From an uncultured Muribaculaceae bacterium (GTDB lineage: Bacteria; Bacteroidota; Bacteroidia; Bacteroidales; Muribaculaceae), in NCBI GenBank assembly GCA_910584545.1, contig CAJUBC010000024.1, positions 1 through 31,406 of the forward strand: DNA of 31,406 nt, given 5' to 3'. Position numbers and translations under genes: made by a program. Positions 16,873 to 24,983 of the stretch are shown piece by piece. The first letter of the stretch is position 1, and every line of letters starts with the position of its first letter. The notes beneath the pieces are model-generated. The model had not been told where the DNA came from, searched no databases, and saw only the letters and a list, made by a program, of their open reading frames with translations.

Positions 16873-17207
16873 AGACCCCTTCCCATAAAAAATGTTAACG
16901 CAGGGGCGGCCGATTTTTGATGCAGGTCAGCAAGTTAAGGAGGGAGCGATGCGGGCATCGTGACCGACGCGACTTGGCTGAGATGCGCAAAAAGCGGACG
17001 GACTACGGTAATATCTTTTCAGGAATGAGTCATATTGTTAAAATTTTTTATTCTTTTACTTTATGATAATACCCCTTGACTCGCAGCTTCCGGTCATCTT
17101 AGGTCTTTTGGTTCAGTCACATAGCCCGCTATGTTCCTTCACCTGCAAGGCCTAACCTGACCGAAATCTGCGACCCCTGCATTAACATTTTTTATGGAAA
17201 GGGGTCT
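16873..17207. repeat. copy B of the 330-bp inverted-repeat element
   Basis: The 34-bp terminal inverted repeats are at 16873-16906 and 17174-17207. The left stem-loop (16910-16997) is nearly identical to that of copy A. The right stem-loop (17082-17172) keeps the same length, loop and inner CATAGC-CC-GCTATG hairpin, but its stem sequence differs by matched changes on both arms. The AT-rich centre is different and slightly longer. TAA flanks GACCCC...GGGGTC on both sides, a possible 3-bp target duplication. It lies just 5' of the DJ-1 gene and 130 bp from the ApbE gene start. Confidence 0.85.
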
Positions 17208-17244
17208 AAATCCTTCAAATCCTATTAAAATCAGTCCGATTTTT

Positions 17245-17275
17245 GTTGTTATTTAAGACGGATCTGATATATTGG
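17245..17275 (+). promoter_or_regulatory. probable promoter of the ApbE gene
   Basis: GTTG (17245-17248), 19 bp, then TATATTGG (17268-17275), one mismatch from each half of the consensus. Initiation near 17282 would leave a leader of about 55 nt. Confidence 0.45.
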
Positions 17276-17337
17276 CGTAAATTTACTAATTTTCCGCATT
17301 TTTTTGTTAATTTAGCGTGAGTTTTTTTTGAAAATTT

Positions 17338-18366
17338 ATGAAAAAATCTACTTTTGCTCTGATTTCAGGCGTTTTTGCCATAATATTTATGCTTCCGGCG
17401 CTGCTTTCGTCATGCGGCGGAAGAGATAAAGGCGGCGCAGGCCTGTCCGACAGCTACACCAAGGCCGAGGGGATGATATGGAACACCGCATACCACTTCA
17501 CGTTCCGCGGTCCGGAGTCGCTTGCAGATTCCGCCATCAAGGTACTCGAAGAGGTGGGACGCTCGCTCAACGTGTTCGACACCACCTCGCTCGTCTCGCG
17601 CGTGAACCGTGGCGACTCGGTACCGGTGAACACTGATTTCATCCGTGTCTATGTCACCTCAAAACGCATCAACAAGATATCGAAAGGCGCCTTCGATCCG
17701 ACTCTCGGTCCGCTAATCGCGGCATGGGGATTCGGTCCCGGACATAAGGCAACCTCCGACACGGCTCGGATAGATTCCCTTCTTGCCATCTGCGGCATTC
17801 AGAAGACACGTATCAGCCACGATGCGCTTGTAAAGGAAAACCAGGCAATCAGCTTCAATTTCTCGGCGATAGCCAAGGGGTATGGATGTGACCGCGTGGC
17901 CGAGATGCTGAGTGACAACGGAGTAAAGGATTATCTCATAGAAATTGGTGGAGAGATCCGGGCGGCGGGTGTAAGTCCGTCGGGCGATGACTGGCGCATA
18001 TCTGTGGACCGGCCCGTAATTGGAGCACCGGCCGACAGCCGCGAGGCTGCCTGCATAGTGGCGTTTACCGACATGGGAATGGCCACATCGGGCAATTACC
18101 GCAACTTCCACAGTGAGGGTGGTAAAATATATGGGCATACCATCTCGTCACAGACGGGTCGTCCTGTGCAGACCGACGTGATAAGCGCCACAGTGCTTGC
18201 CCCCACGGCGATGGAGGCCGATGCGTTGGCAACCGCCTTCATGGCGACCGGCAGCGAAGGAGCCCGCGAAATGAACAAATCCCTCAGACTGCCCGTGATG
18301 CTGATCCTCACCGACTCCACGGTATGGAGCAGTCCTCAGTTCGAGGCGTTGATGCCAAAAGAGTGA
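17338..18366 (+). CDS. apbE: FAD:protein FMN transferase, lipoprotein
   Basis: A 342-residue ApbE protein that attaches FMN to a threonine of exported or membrane flavoproteins such as Nqr/Rnf subunits. A lipoprotein signal ends in LLSSC with Cys26 as the lipidated residue, so it is anchored in the cell envelope. Family motifs are GAFDPTLGPL (118-127), FNFSAIAKGYGCD (173-185), IEIGGEIRAAG (201-211), SGNYRNF (251-257) and the metal-site segment AMEADALATA (291-300). HTISSQTGRP stands where HTIDPxTG is common. No target flavoprotein lies in this window. It converges with the patatin gene, with 10 bp between the stops. Confidence 0.95.
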   Translation: MKKSTFALISGVFAIIFMLPALLSSCGGRDKGGAGLSDSYTKAEGMIWNTAYHFTFRGPESLADSAIKVLEEVGRSLNVFDTTSLVSRVNRGDSVPVNTDFIRVYVTSKRINKISKGAFDPTLGPLIAAWGFGPGHKATSDTARIDSLLAICGIQKTRISHDALVKENQAISFNFSAIAKGYGCDRVAEMLSDNGVKDYLIEIGGEIRAAGVSPSGDDWRISVDRPVIGAPADSREAACIVAFTDMGMATSGNYRNFHSEGGKIYGHTISSQTGRPVQTDVISATVLAPTAMEADALATAFMATGSEGAREMNKSLRLPVMLILTDSTVWSSPQFEALMPKE

Positions 18367-18376
18367 CGCAGACTGA

Positions 18377-20776
18377 TCATTTCAGAAGTTTGGGAGCCTG
18401 GAAGAAGAGGCCGAAGTTGATGCCGAAGTTCCAGTTGCGAGCCGGGTATGAAAGATAATTGACATAGAGGGAGAGGCTGGCGAACGGGAAATTGTAAACG
18501 GCGGCCATCTCTCCGAGGAATTCCACCCTGTTGAACCATGCCCCGTATTCAGCAGGAGCCTCCCCCATATCCTTGAGTTCGCGGAAAGGAGCGTAGGCGT
18601 AGAAGTCTCCGCGGATCTGCAGGTTGCGTCGCGGAGTCCACACCGGAATCACGCCGGCGGCTATGAAATTGTCGGAGCGGAACGCCACATTGAAGTAGTT
18701 TTTAGTGGATGGCGTGGGTGCGAAGGCCGGGGCATGGATAAGTGTGGCCGTATAGTTCTGACACAGCTGCTGGGCTGTGGCATATCCATAGACCGCCCCT
18801 CCGAGGACGAACGAGCGACGGACCGGGAAGAACTGTTTCCAGAAGAGGTCGACGGAGGCACGGGGTGTACCCGAGAAACGCCCGTCGTCCTGCCTCTCAC
18901 CCTGAGGCATGAACCTGGACATCTCATAACTGAACCTCAGTTTCGAATGCCATGCGGCTCCGCCGCTCGGATAGAGTTCGTTGTCGAGCGTGCTCTGGTC
19001 TATGCCCACGGTAGCCACCCCGACACGGTATTGGGTGAGATCCTTGCTGCGGTTGGAGAAGTTCTCCAGCGAACTCGGAAAGTATGAGTCGGATATATAT
19101 CCTCCCGCCAGGCTCACGGTACCGCGCATCTTGCGTCCGATGGCCCAAACGAAGCTCGCGCGGGCGAAATTGTCAATTTCCGTGATGAACGCCGGGGATG
19201 GAGTCTTATAGAAAAGCACCTCGTTGTCATAGAATTTCTGACGCTGAAGCACTCCGTCGAATTTCAGGTAAGAAGGCACTCTGGTCCTCAGCGAAAAGCG
19301 GGCACTCAGCATACCGGCGTAATAAGACTGCCCGAGCCAGCCTCCGATGGAGACATCAAGCGAGTTAAGGCTCAGAGTATGAAAGCCGAGATTAAGATAG
19401 AGCATTGAATTGGAGCTACTTGTGATCCAGCCTCCCACGCCTATCGACCAGGGTCGCTTTATGCTTGCCTCGAGCATGAGTGTATTGTTGCCGCGCGTTC
19501 CGAACCTGGCCTGAGGCACAAGGTTGGACAGAGTGCCGTCGGTCACGGCACGGTAATACGCATTCTCCGTCTGGCGCAATCCGAAAGGCGCGCGTCGCCC
19601 ACGGTCGAACAGGTAGGACAGATATCGTGCCTGATCGTGATTGACTCCGGTCACCGAAACCGAATCGAACAGCACACGGGGGGTGAGCCGGGCGAACATA
19701 TCGCGTCGACGCTCCACGCTGTCCTTCGGCATCCGGGCGCGGATGCGGCTCTTGATAGAGTCAGCCATTGCCAGTCCGGTCCGGTAACCGATCTCGTAGA
19801 TGGTCTTCGCCTTGTTGAACTGCAGCACTCCGTAATCGAGGACCGGCACCTGAATCTTCACGCCCGATTCCGGAGGAACCGTATAGTTATTGTTCTGGAT
19901 GATCATGTCCTCCAGCTGGCTGTAGACATCACCCTGTATCGGCTTGCTGTCGGCTCCGGACACCGACACACCAATGATGAAGTCGGGGGTGAAGTCCTCC
20001 CGCATGACATCGACGGGAAAATTGTCGTAGATACCGCCGTCATACATCAGCACCCCGTCGAGTTTTATCGGTTTGTAGACCAGCGGAAAGCTCATCGACG
20101 CGCGGACCGCGTCGCCGAGACTTCCGTTACCGAGCACCACCTTATGCTTGTGATAGACATCGCTGGCCACGCAGCGGAAGGGCACGAAGAGATTGTTGAA
20201 GTTACCACCGCACTGGTCGGTATAAGGTGAATAAAGCTTCAGGAACTCGATATTGATCGGCAGGGGACTGACCAGGCTCGTCGGAATCACCTGATACGGC
20301 AGCGCTTCCTCATCCTTGAAGTTGATATTGACGCTTATCCATTTCGGAGTCGGTTCGGGACGGTTGTAATAATAGATCTTATCCTTGCTGATGGTTCCGG
20401 TGCTCCAGTCGAGAAACTCGGGCGAAGTAAAGAGATCGAGCATCCGCTCGGGGCTCCATCCACATGAATAGAAACTTCCGACAATCGCACCCATCGACGT
20501 ACCGGTCACGTAATCGATGGGAATATCGTTGTCCTCGAGAGCCTTTATCACACCTACATGAGCTATGCCCTTGGCACCTCCGCCACTGAGCACAAGGCCG
20601 ACGCGCTCGCGTCCGCGCTGATCAGGAGCCGGGACGGTATCAATCAGTACTTTTGTTACTGTATCGGGAGCCATGACGATGGCCTCGTCATCAGTGACTG
20701 CGGCTGCAGAAGACGGCATAGCGAAACCGGTAGCAACCGACGCGGCAGTCAACAGGGAGAGCAGGAAGGTTTTCAT
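18377..20776 (-). CDS. patatin-like phospholipase with outer-membrane beta-barrel (type Vd-like)
   Basis: A 799-residue exported protein. A signal peptide covers about 1-25. The patatin lipase domain (about 57-330) has the oxyanion loop SGGGAKG at 64-70, nucleophile Ser94 in GTSMG and catalytic Asp246 in YDGG, so the Ser-Asp dyad is intact. A short POTRA-like piece (LFDSVSVTGVNHDQARYLS, about 360-400) leads into a C-terminal region of alternating aromatic strands (about 430-799) resembling an Omp85-type 16-stranded barrel. This order matches the PlpD/FplA type Vd phospholipases. It is the last gene of the sel1-serB run, 51 bp after serB. Confidence 0.9.
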   Translation of the reverse strand: MKTFLLSLLTAASVATGFAMPSSAAAVTDDEAIVMAPDTVTKVLIDTVPAPDQRGRERVGLVLSGGGAKGIAHVGVIKALEDNDIPIDYVTGTSMGAIVGSFYSCGWSPERMLDLFTSPEFLDWSTGTISKDKIYYYNRPEPTPKWISVNINFKDEEALPYQVIPTSLVSPLPINIEFLKLYSPYTDQCGGNFNNLFVPFRCVASDVYHKHKVVLGNGSLGDAVRASMSFPLVYKPIKLDGVLMYDGGIYDNFPVDVMREDFTPDFIIGVSVSGADSKPIQGDVYSQLEDMIIQNNNYTVPPESGVKIQVPVLDYGVLQFNKAKTIYEIGYRTGLAMADSIKSRIRARMPKDSVERRRDMFARLTPRVLFDSVSVTGVNHDQARYLSYLFDRGRRAPFGLRQTENAYYRAVTDGTLSNLVPQARFGTRGNNTLMLEASIKRPWSIGVGGWITSSSNSMLYLNLGFHTLSLNSLDVSIGGWLGQSYYAGMLSARFSLRTRVPSYLKFDGVLQRQKFYDNEVLFYKTPSPAFITEIDNFARASFVWAIGRKMRGTVSLAGGYISDSYFPSSLENFSNRSKDLTQYRVGVATVGIDQSTLDNELYPSGGAAWHSKLRFSYEMSRFMPQGERQDDGRFSGTPRASVDLFWKQFFPVRRSFVLGGAVYGYATAQQLCQNYTATLIHAPAFAPTPSTKNYFNVAFRSDNFIAAGVIPVWTPRRNLQIRGDFYAYAPFRELKDMGEAPAEYGAWFNRVEFLGEMAAVYNFPFASLSLYVNYLSYPARNWNFGINFGLFFQAPKLLK

Positions 20777-20827
20777 AGCAGGTGGGGTTGTGTGGATGGA
20801 AAATAGTAGATAGAGGGCTGTGCCCTC

Positions 20828-22072
20828 TCAGCTTGCGCAGCCGGGCACGGGGCATTGTATGTAGGAATCCTTGAAGCCAAGGAAGTACAGGACTCCGTCG
20901 ATGCCGATCGAGGAAAGACTCTGCGAAGCCTCGGCCTTTACCTTCGGTTTGGCATGGAAGGCGATGCCGAGTCCAGCCGTGGAAAGCATGGGGAGGTCGT
21001 TGGCGCCGTCGCCGACGGCAATCGTCTGCGCGATGTCGATTTTCTCAACCTGCGCTATTAGCCGCAGCAGCTCCTTCTTGCGCCGGCCGTCGACGATGTC
21101 GCCGATGTAGCGTCCCGTCAGTTTTCCGTCGGGACCGACCTCCAGCTCGTTGGCATAGACATAATCGAATCCGAATTTCTGCTTGAGATATTCGCCGAAA
21201 TACGTGAATCCTCCGGAGAGGATGGCCGTCTTGTATCCGGAGCGACGGAGCACCTCCATCATCCTGCCCACTCCCTCCGTGATCGGAAGGTTCTCGGCAA
21301 TCTCCTTCATGACGGACACATCGAGTCCCTTGAGCAGGGCCACGCGGCGCGTGAAGCTCTCTCGGAAATCTATCTCGCCGCGCATGGCAGACTCTGTTAT
21401 GGCTCTCACCTCGGCCCCGACACCGGCCCTGTCGGCAAGCTCATCAATGACTTCCGTGCGGATAAGCGTGGAGTCCATGTCGAAGCATATCAGGCGGCGA
21501 CATCTGCGGTAAATGGTGTCTTCCTGCAACGATATGTCGAAATTGAGGGCCTGCGACAGTTTCATGAACTCACCCTGCATCAGCTCGCGGTCAGCCGGAG
21601 TGCCACGCACCGACATCTCGATACAACCTTTGGTAAGAGGTTTCTCGGACTCGTCGAGCGGCATACGGCCAGTGAGTCGCTGGATTGTCTCTATATTTAG
21701 TCCCTGGCCGGAGATGATCCGCGTGACCTTGGCGATCTGCTTCGCGGTGATCTTGCGGCCGAGAATGGTCACGATATAACGGTTCTTACCCTGCATACGG
21801 ACCCAGTTGTTGTAGTCCTCCTCGTCCACAAGGTCGAAATGCACCTGCACATTGAGCGCTCCGGTCTTGATGAGCAGCTCCTTCAATATATCGCCGCTGC
21901 GCTTCGAGTCCGTCTTCACCAGCAGACCGAGAGCGAGCGTGTGATGGATGTCGGCCTGACCGATGTCGAGAATAGTCGCATCGTACTTGGCGAGGATCTC
22001 GGTAAGGTCGGCGGTGATTCCGCTACGGTCCGGTCCCGATATGTTTATCTGGATAAGTTCTGTGGTTTTCAT
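20828..22072 (-). CDS. serB: phosphoserine phosphatase with N-terminal ACT domains
   Basis: A 414-residue enzyme that hydrolyses O-phosphoserine to serine, the last step of serine synthesis. Two ACT-like regions (about 6-80 and 98-175) probably sense an amino acid. The HAD phosphatase domain has DMDST at 198-202 (nucleophile Asp198, acid/base Asp200), ILSGGF with Ser286, a lysine near 333 and GDGAND at 354-359. Its ATG overlaps the stop of the Sel1 gene as ATGA, indicating translational coupling. Confidence 0.95.
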   Translation of the reverse strand: MKTTELIQINISGPDRSGITADLTEILAKYDATILDIGQADIHHTLALGLLVKTDSKRSGDILKELLIKTGALNVQVHFDLVDEEDYNNWVRMQGKNRYIVTILGRKITAKQIAKVTRIISGQGLNIETIQRLTGRMPLDESEKPLTKGCIEMSVRGTPADRELMQGEFMKLSQALNFDISLQEDTIYRRCRRLICFDMDSTLIRTEVIDELADRAGVGAEVRAITESAMRGEIDFRESFTRRVALLKGLDVSVMKEIAENLPITEGVGRMMEVLRRSGYKTAILSGGFTYFGEYLKQKFGFDYVYANELEVGPDGKLTGRYIGDIVDGRRKKELLRLIAQVEKIDIAQTIAVGDGANDLPMLSTAGLGIAFHAKPKVKAEASQSLSSIGIDGVLYFLGFKDSYIQCPVPGCAS

Positions 22073-22830
22073 CTCCTTTTCTTCCTTGATTTTGATGTCC
22101 TGGATTTTGATGTCTTGCCGTGGGTGGTGTTTTTTTTCTTGGGCACGAATTTCCTTACCACCGGCTCCTTGACACCCTGCGCCTCCAGCTCACGCACTTT
22201 TTCACGCGCGTCGCCGAATCCGGCGGCTGCAGCCTTCTTATAATATTTCAACGCCTTTGGCAGGTCCTTCATGCCGGCGCGACCTTCGCTCACGAGCTTG
22301 GCGTAGTAATAAGCGCCCTCGGGTTCACCCCCTTCAGCGGCACGCCAGTAATTCTCGGCGGCTATGCGGTAGTCCTGCTGGACTCCCTGACCCTCGGCAA
22401 ACTGACGGGCGATCTCCACCTGCGCCTTGTGGTGGCCGTTCTTGCCGGCCTTGCGGAACCAGTAGGCCGACTCCTCGTAGTTCTGCCGCACTCCGTTGCC
22501 GTCGCGGTAGAGCGTACCGATTATATACTGCGACTCGATGTCGCCGTTGCCGGCGGCCTTCACAAGCCATTTCCATGCCTCGTTCACATCCTTGCGAACT
22601 CCGGTTCCGGCAAGATAGCACTCTGCCACGATCCGCTGCGACTCGGGATAGCCCTGCACCGCTTTCTCTATGTTTTCCTTATAGTCTGAATTCCTGATGA
22701 ATCCTGACTCCGCCAGACTCTGGGCCGACATGGAGACAGGCAGCATTGCCGCAGACACAAGCGCGACCGCGAGCGATAACCTTATTCTTCTAATTGATTT
22801 TATTTCTGTCAGATGAGTGATTATATTCAT
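22069..22830 (-). CDS. exported Sel1-repeat protein
   Basis: A 253-residue protein with an N-terminal hydrophobic signal (about 18-36, ending VSMSAQ). Four or five Sel1-type TPR repeats follow, each recognisable by patterns such as AECYLAGTGVRKDVNEAWKW, GTLYRDGNGVRQNYEESAYW and ARQFAEGQGVQQDYRIAAEN. The last 35 residues are highly basic (KKKNTTHGKTSKSRTSKSRKK). Such repeats mediate protein contacts; the partner is unknown. It overlaps serB by 4 bp. The DUF349 terminator ends about 10 bp before its ATG, so it either has a promoter hidden in that gap or depends on read-through. Confidence 0.85.
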   Translation of the reverse strand: MNIITHLTEIKSIRRIRLSLAVALVSAAMLPVSMSAQSLAESGFIRNSDYKENIEKAVQGYPESQRIVAECYLAGTGVRKDVNEAWKWLVKAAGNGDIESQYIIGTLYRDGNGVRQNYEESAYWFRKAGKNGHHKAQVEIARQFAEGQGVQQDYRIAAENYWRAAEGGEPEGAYYYAKLVSEGRAGMKDLPKALKYYKKAAAAGFGDAREKVRELEAQGVKEPVVRKFVPKKKNTTHGKTSKSRTSKSRKKRR

Positions 22831-22839
22831 AGTAATCCT

Positions 22840-22875
22840 AAAAAGATACGGCTCTCCGAAATGGAGACCCGTATC
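22840..22875 (-). terminator. intrinsic terminator of the DUF349 gene
   Basis: On the minus strand GATACGGG.TCTCC and GGAGA.CCGTATC form a 13-bp stem with one internal mismatch, followed by five U residues (22840-22844). It sits between the DUF349 stop and the Sel1 gene. Confidence 0.8.
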
Positions 22876-22924
22876 CTGATATTGTGATGATATTTCATAC
22901 CGGGGTCAAGTTCCGACCACAGTG

Positions 22925-24799
22925 TCAGTCCTTCTTTTCCTCTTTGGAGTCGAGAAGAACGATTTTATCCTCAATCTCCTTTATGTCTGCCTTGAGGCGG
23001 CCAATCTTGTTCTCCATCTCCTTGACGAGCGAATTGCCTGCCGAGGATTTAACGTTGAAGAAGCCCATATTGTTCTCGATGGTGTGCAGTTCATTGCGAC
23101 GCGCCTCGAGCGCGCGGACGAGTTTGTCGCGCTCACGTCCCATCTGGCGGTCATCGCCCTTAAGCTCTGACACCCTCTCCTGGAATCGGGACATGCGCTG
23201 GCGGCTCTCGCGCGACTTGTAGGCATCATAGATTTCATCGACCACCTTACGGTATTCCTCGAAAATCTTGTCCTTCATCTTGAAAGGCACGAAACCGATC
23301 TGCTGCCATTCGGCCTGAAGTTCCTTCACGCGGCTGATCACCTCGTTGCGGTCGCCATCCTTGGGAAGCTCCTGAAGTTTGACGATGATGGCGCGTTTTG
23401 CCTCGAGGTTCTCGTTCTCCACGCCTCGGCGCTCGCGGTTGATGCGCTTGCGCTCGTCGAAGAAATAGTTGCAGGCCGTGGTGAACCGCTGCCATACCTC
23501 GTCACTCACCTTACGGGGAACGCTACCTATCTTTTTCCACTCGGCCTGCAGCTTCACGATCTCGGCTGTGGCTTTCTGGATGTCGTCGGTCTCCTTAAGA
23601 GCTTCGGCTTTCTCGCAGAGTGCGGTCTTCTTGGCGAGATTGGAGTTGAATTCATCGCGTGTCTGCTGGAAATATGCAGTCTTGGCGGCGAAGAAGTCAT
23701 CGCAGGCCTTGCGGAAGCGGTTGTAGAGAAGGGTGTTTGATTTTCGCGATGCGAAACCTGTCTCTTTCCACTGCTTCTGGAGGTCGATGATGCGATCTGT
23801 CGCCGAACGCCATTCGTTGAATGTCTTGAGATCGGCGGGGACTATCGATTCCACCTCCTCGCAGAGATGCGTCTTGCGCTCCTCATTGGCGGTCTCCTCC
23901 TCCTTGCGCTTCTCGAAGAATTCCTGATGACGGCGGTTGACAACAGCCGAAGCCTCCTTGAATTCCTCCCATATCGACTCACGAAGTTCCTTGGCAACCG
24001 GTCCGAGCGCGCGCCATTCCTCATGGAGAGTCTGAAGCTGACGGAAAGCCTGCACCACATCTGGCACTTCGGCAAGTTTCACCGCGCTCTCGATAAGCTG
24101 GTGCTTAGCCTCAAGGTTCTTCTTGAAATCAAGGTCTCGCAGCTCCTTGTTCATCTTCAGATGGTCGTAGAACTGCTCACCGACGGTCTGGAACTGCTTC
24201 CAGATTTCGGTCTCCGCCTGCGGCGGCACGTCCTTGATGGCGCGGAAGTCCTGCTGCAGCTGCTGGAAGTCCTGGAACTTGACATTGACGTTGTCGATGT
24301 CGCCGGCGATCTCGCGCATCTTTGCGAGGATCTCCTCCTTTTTCGCGAGGTTCTCGCGACGACGGTTCTCCTCAGCCTCGAGATATGCCGCGCGACGCTC
24401 CTTGAACTCGGAATAGAGGTTCTTGAACTCCGCCTCGGTCTCGTCGGGTTCGGGCACGAAAGCGTCAGGCTGGTTGCCGGCCTCTACGAAGGCTGAGAGG
24501 GCCTCCATAGTCTCACGGCTCTTCACGTTGAAGAAAGCCTGCTTCAGTGCCGTCACCTCGCGGTGCGCCTCCATGTTGTCGGCCTCGAGAATAGACTTCA
24601 TCTCGGCGAGCAGCTCTTCCTTTGTCATGGAATGATACCGATGCGCATCGGCCGCTTTCGCGGTCTCATCGGCGACTTCTGCTATGTCGAGGGCCGGAGA
24701 GGATTCCTCAACGCATTCTTTCTCAGTTTCCGCGGCGCATTCCGCGGGGGTCGTTTTGACGGTCTCCTCGATGGATTCCATCTTGTCAAGTTCGTTCAT
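22925..24799 (-). CDS. multi-DUF349 coiled-coil protein
   Basis: A 624-residue, highly charged, mostly helical protein. After an acidic low-complexity N-terminus (1-55) come about five DUF349 units at roughly 175-220, 253-300, 335-385, 415-455 and 493-535. Each is marked by a W-x-x-x-G line such as LHEEWRALGPVAK, LQKQWKETGFASRK, LQAEWKKIGSVPRK and LQAEWQQIGFVPFK. The C-terminal 80 residues form a further coiled coil. No signal or membrane segment is present, so it is cytosolic. The family is common in Bacteroidota and its function is not established. It has its own promoter and terminator. Confidence 0.9.
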   Translation of the reverse strand: MNELDKMESIEETVKTTPAECAAETEKECVEESSPALDIAEVADETAKAADAHRYHSMTKEELLAEMKSILEADNMEAHREVTALKQAFFNVKSRETMEALSAFVEAGNQPDAFVPEPDETEAEFKNLYSEFKERRAAYLEAEENRRRENLAKKEEILAKMREIAGDIDNVNVKFQDFQQLQQDFRAIKDVPPQAETEIWKQFQTVGEQFYDHLKMNKELRDLDFKKNLEAKHQLIESAVKLAEVPDVVQAFRQLQTLHEEWRALGPVAKELRESIWEEFKEASAVVNRRHQEFFEKRKEEETANEERKTHLCEEVESIVPADLKTFNEWRSATDRIIDLQKQWKETGFASRKSNTLLYNRFRKACDDFFAAKTAYFQQTRDEFNSNLAKKTALCEKAEALKETDDIQKATAEIVKLQAEWKKIGSVPRKVSDEVWQRFTTACNYFFDERKRINRERRGVENENLEAKRAIIVKLQELPKDGDRNEVISRVKELQAEWQQIGFVPFKMKDKIFEEYRKVVDEIYDAYKSRESRQRMSRFQERVSELKGDDRQMGRERDKLVRALEARRNELHTIENNMGFFNVKSSAGNSLVKEMENKIGRLKADIKEIEDKIVLLDSKEEKKD

Positions 24800-24835
24800 A
24801 GATCAATATTATATGCCCGAAGGCTTTGCCAGAAA

Positions 24836-24870
24836 AGACCCCGTTGGGGAATTTTCCCTGAAAGGGGTCT
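24836..24870. repeat. 35-bp palindrome sharing the repeat-element ends
   Basis: AGACCCC (24836-24842) and GGGGTCT (24864-24870) enclose an inner GGGGAATTTTCCC palindrome. GAAAGGGGTCTAAAT at its right end is identical to the right end and flank of copy B. It may be an internally deleted copy of the element. As read on the minus strand it ends with TTTTCT, so it could instead be a terminator for the cyclophilin gene. It lies just inside the start of the transcript predicted for the DUF349 gene. Confidence 0.5.
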
Positions 24871-24880
24871 AAATTTCAGT

Positions 24881-24911
24881 CAAAATTATGCAATTAATTT
24901 ATAATGACAAA
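24881..24911 (-). promoter_or_regulatory. promoter of the DUF349 gene
   Basis: On the minus strand there is TTTG (24908-24911), exactly 19 bp, then TAATTTTG (24881-24888). Initiation is expected near 24875, giving a leader of about 75 nt that begins with the 35-bp palindrome. The -33 box lies inside an 11-bp inverted repeat (AATGACAAAAT 24903-24913, mirrored at 24943-24953). Confidence 0.7.
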
Positions 24912-24983
24912 ATAAAATCGAATATTTCTCTCCGATTCCTGAATTTTGTCATTGATTCCGGCCCATAGAGAGGGCTTATCGCA

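Noticed and set aside
24903..24953. 11-bp inverted repeat as cyclophilin terminator
   Set aside because: No U-tract follows on the minus strand, and the repeat contains the -33 box of a consensus promoter, so a regulatory or chance role is more likely.
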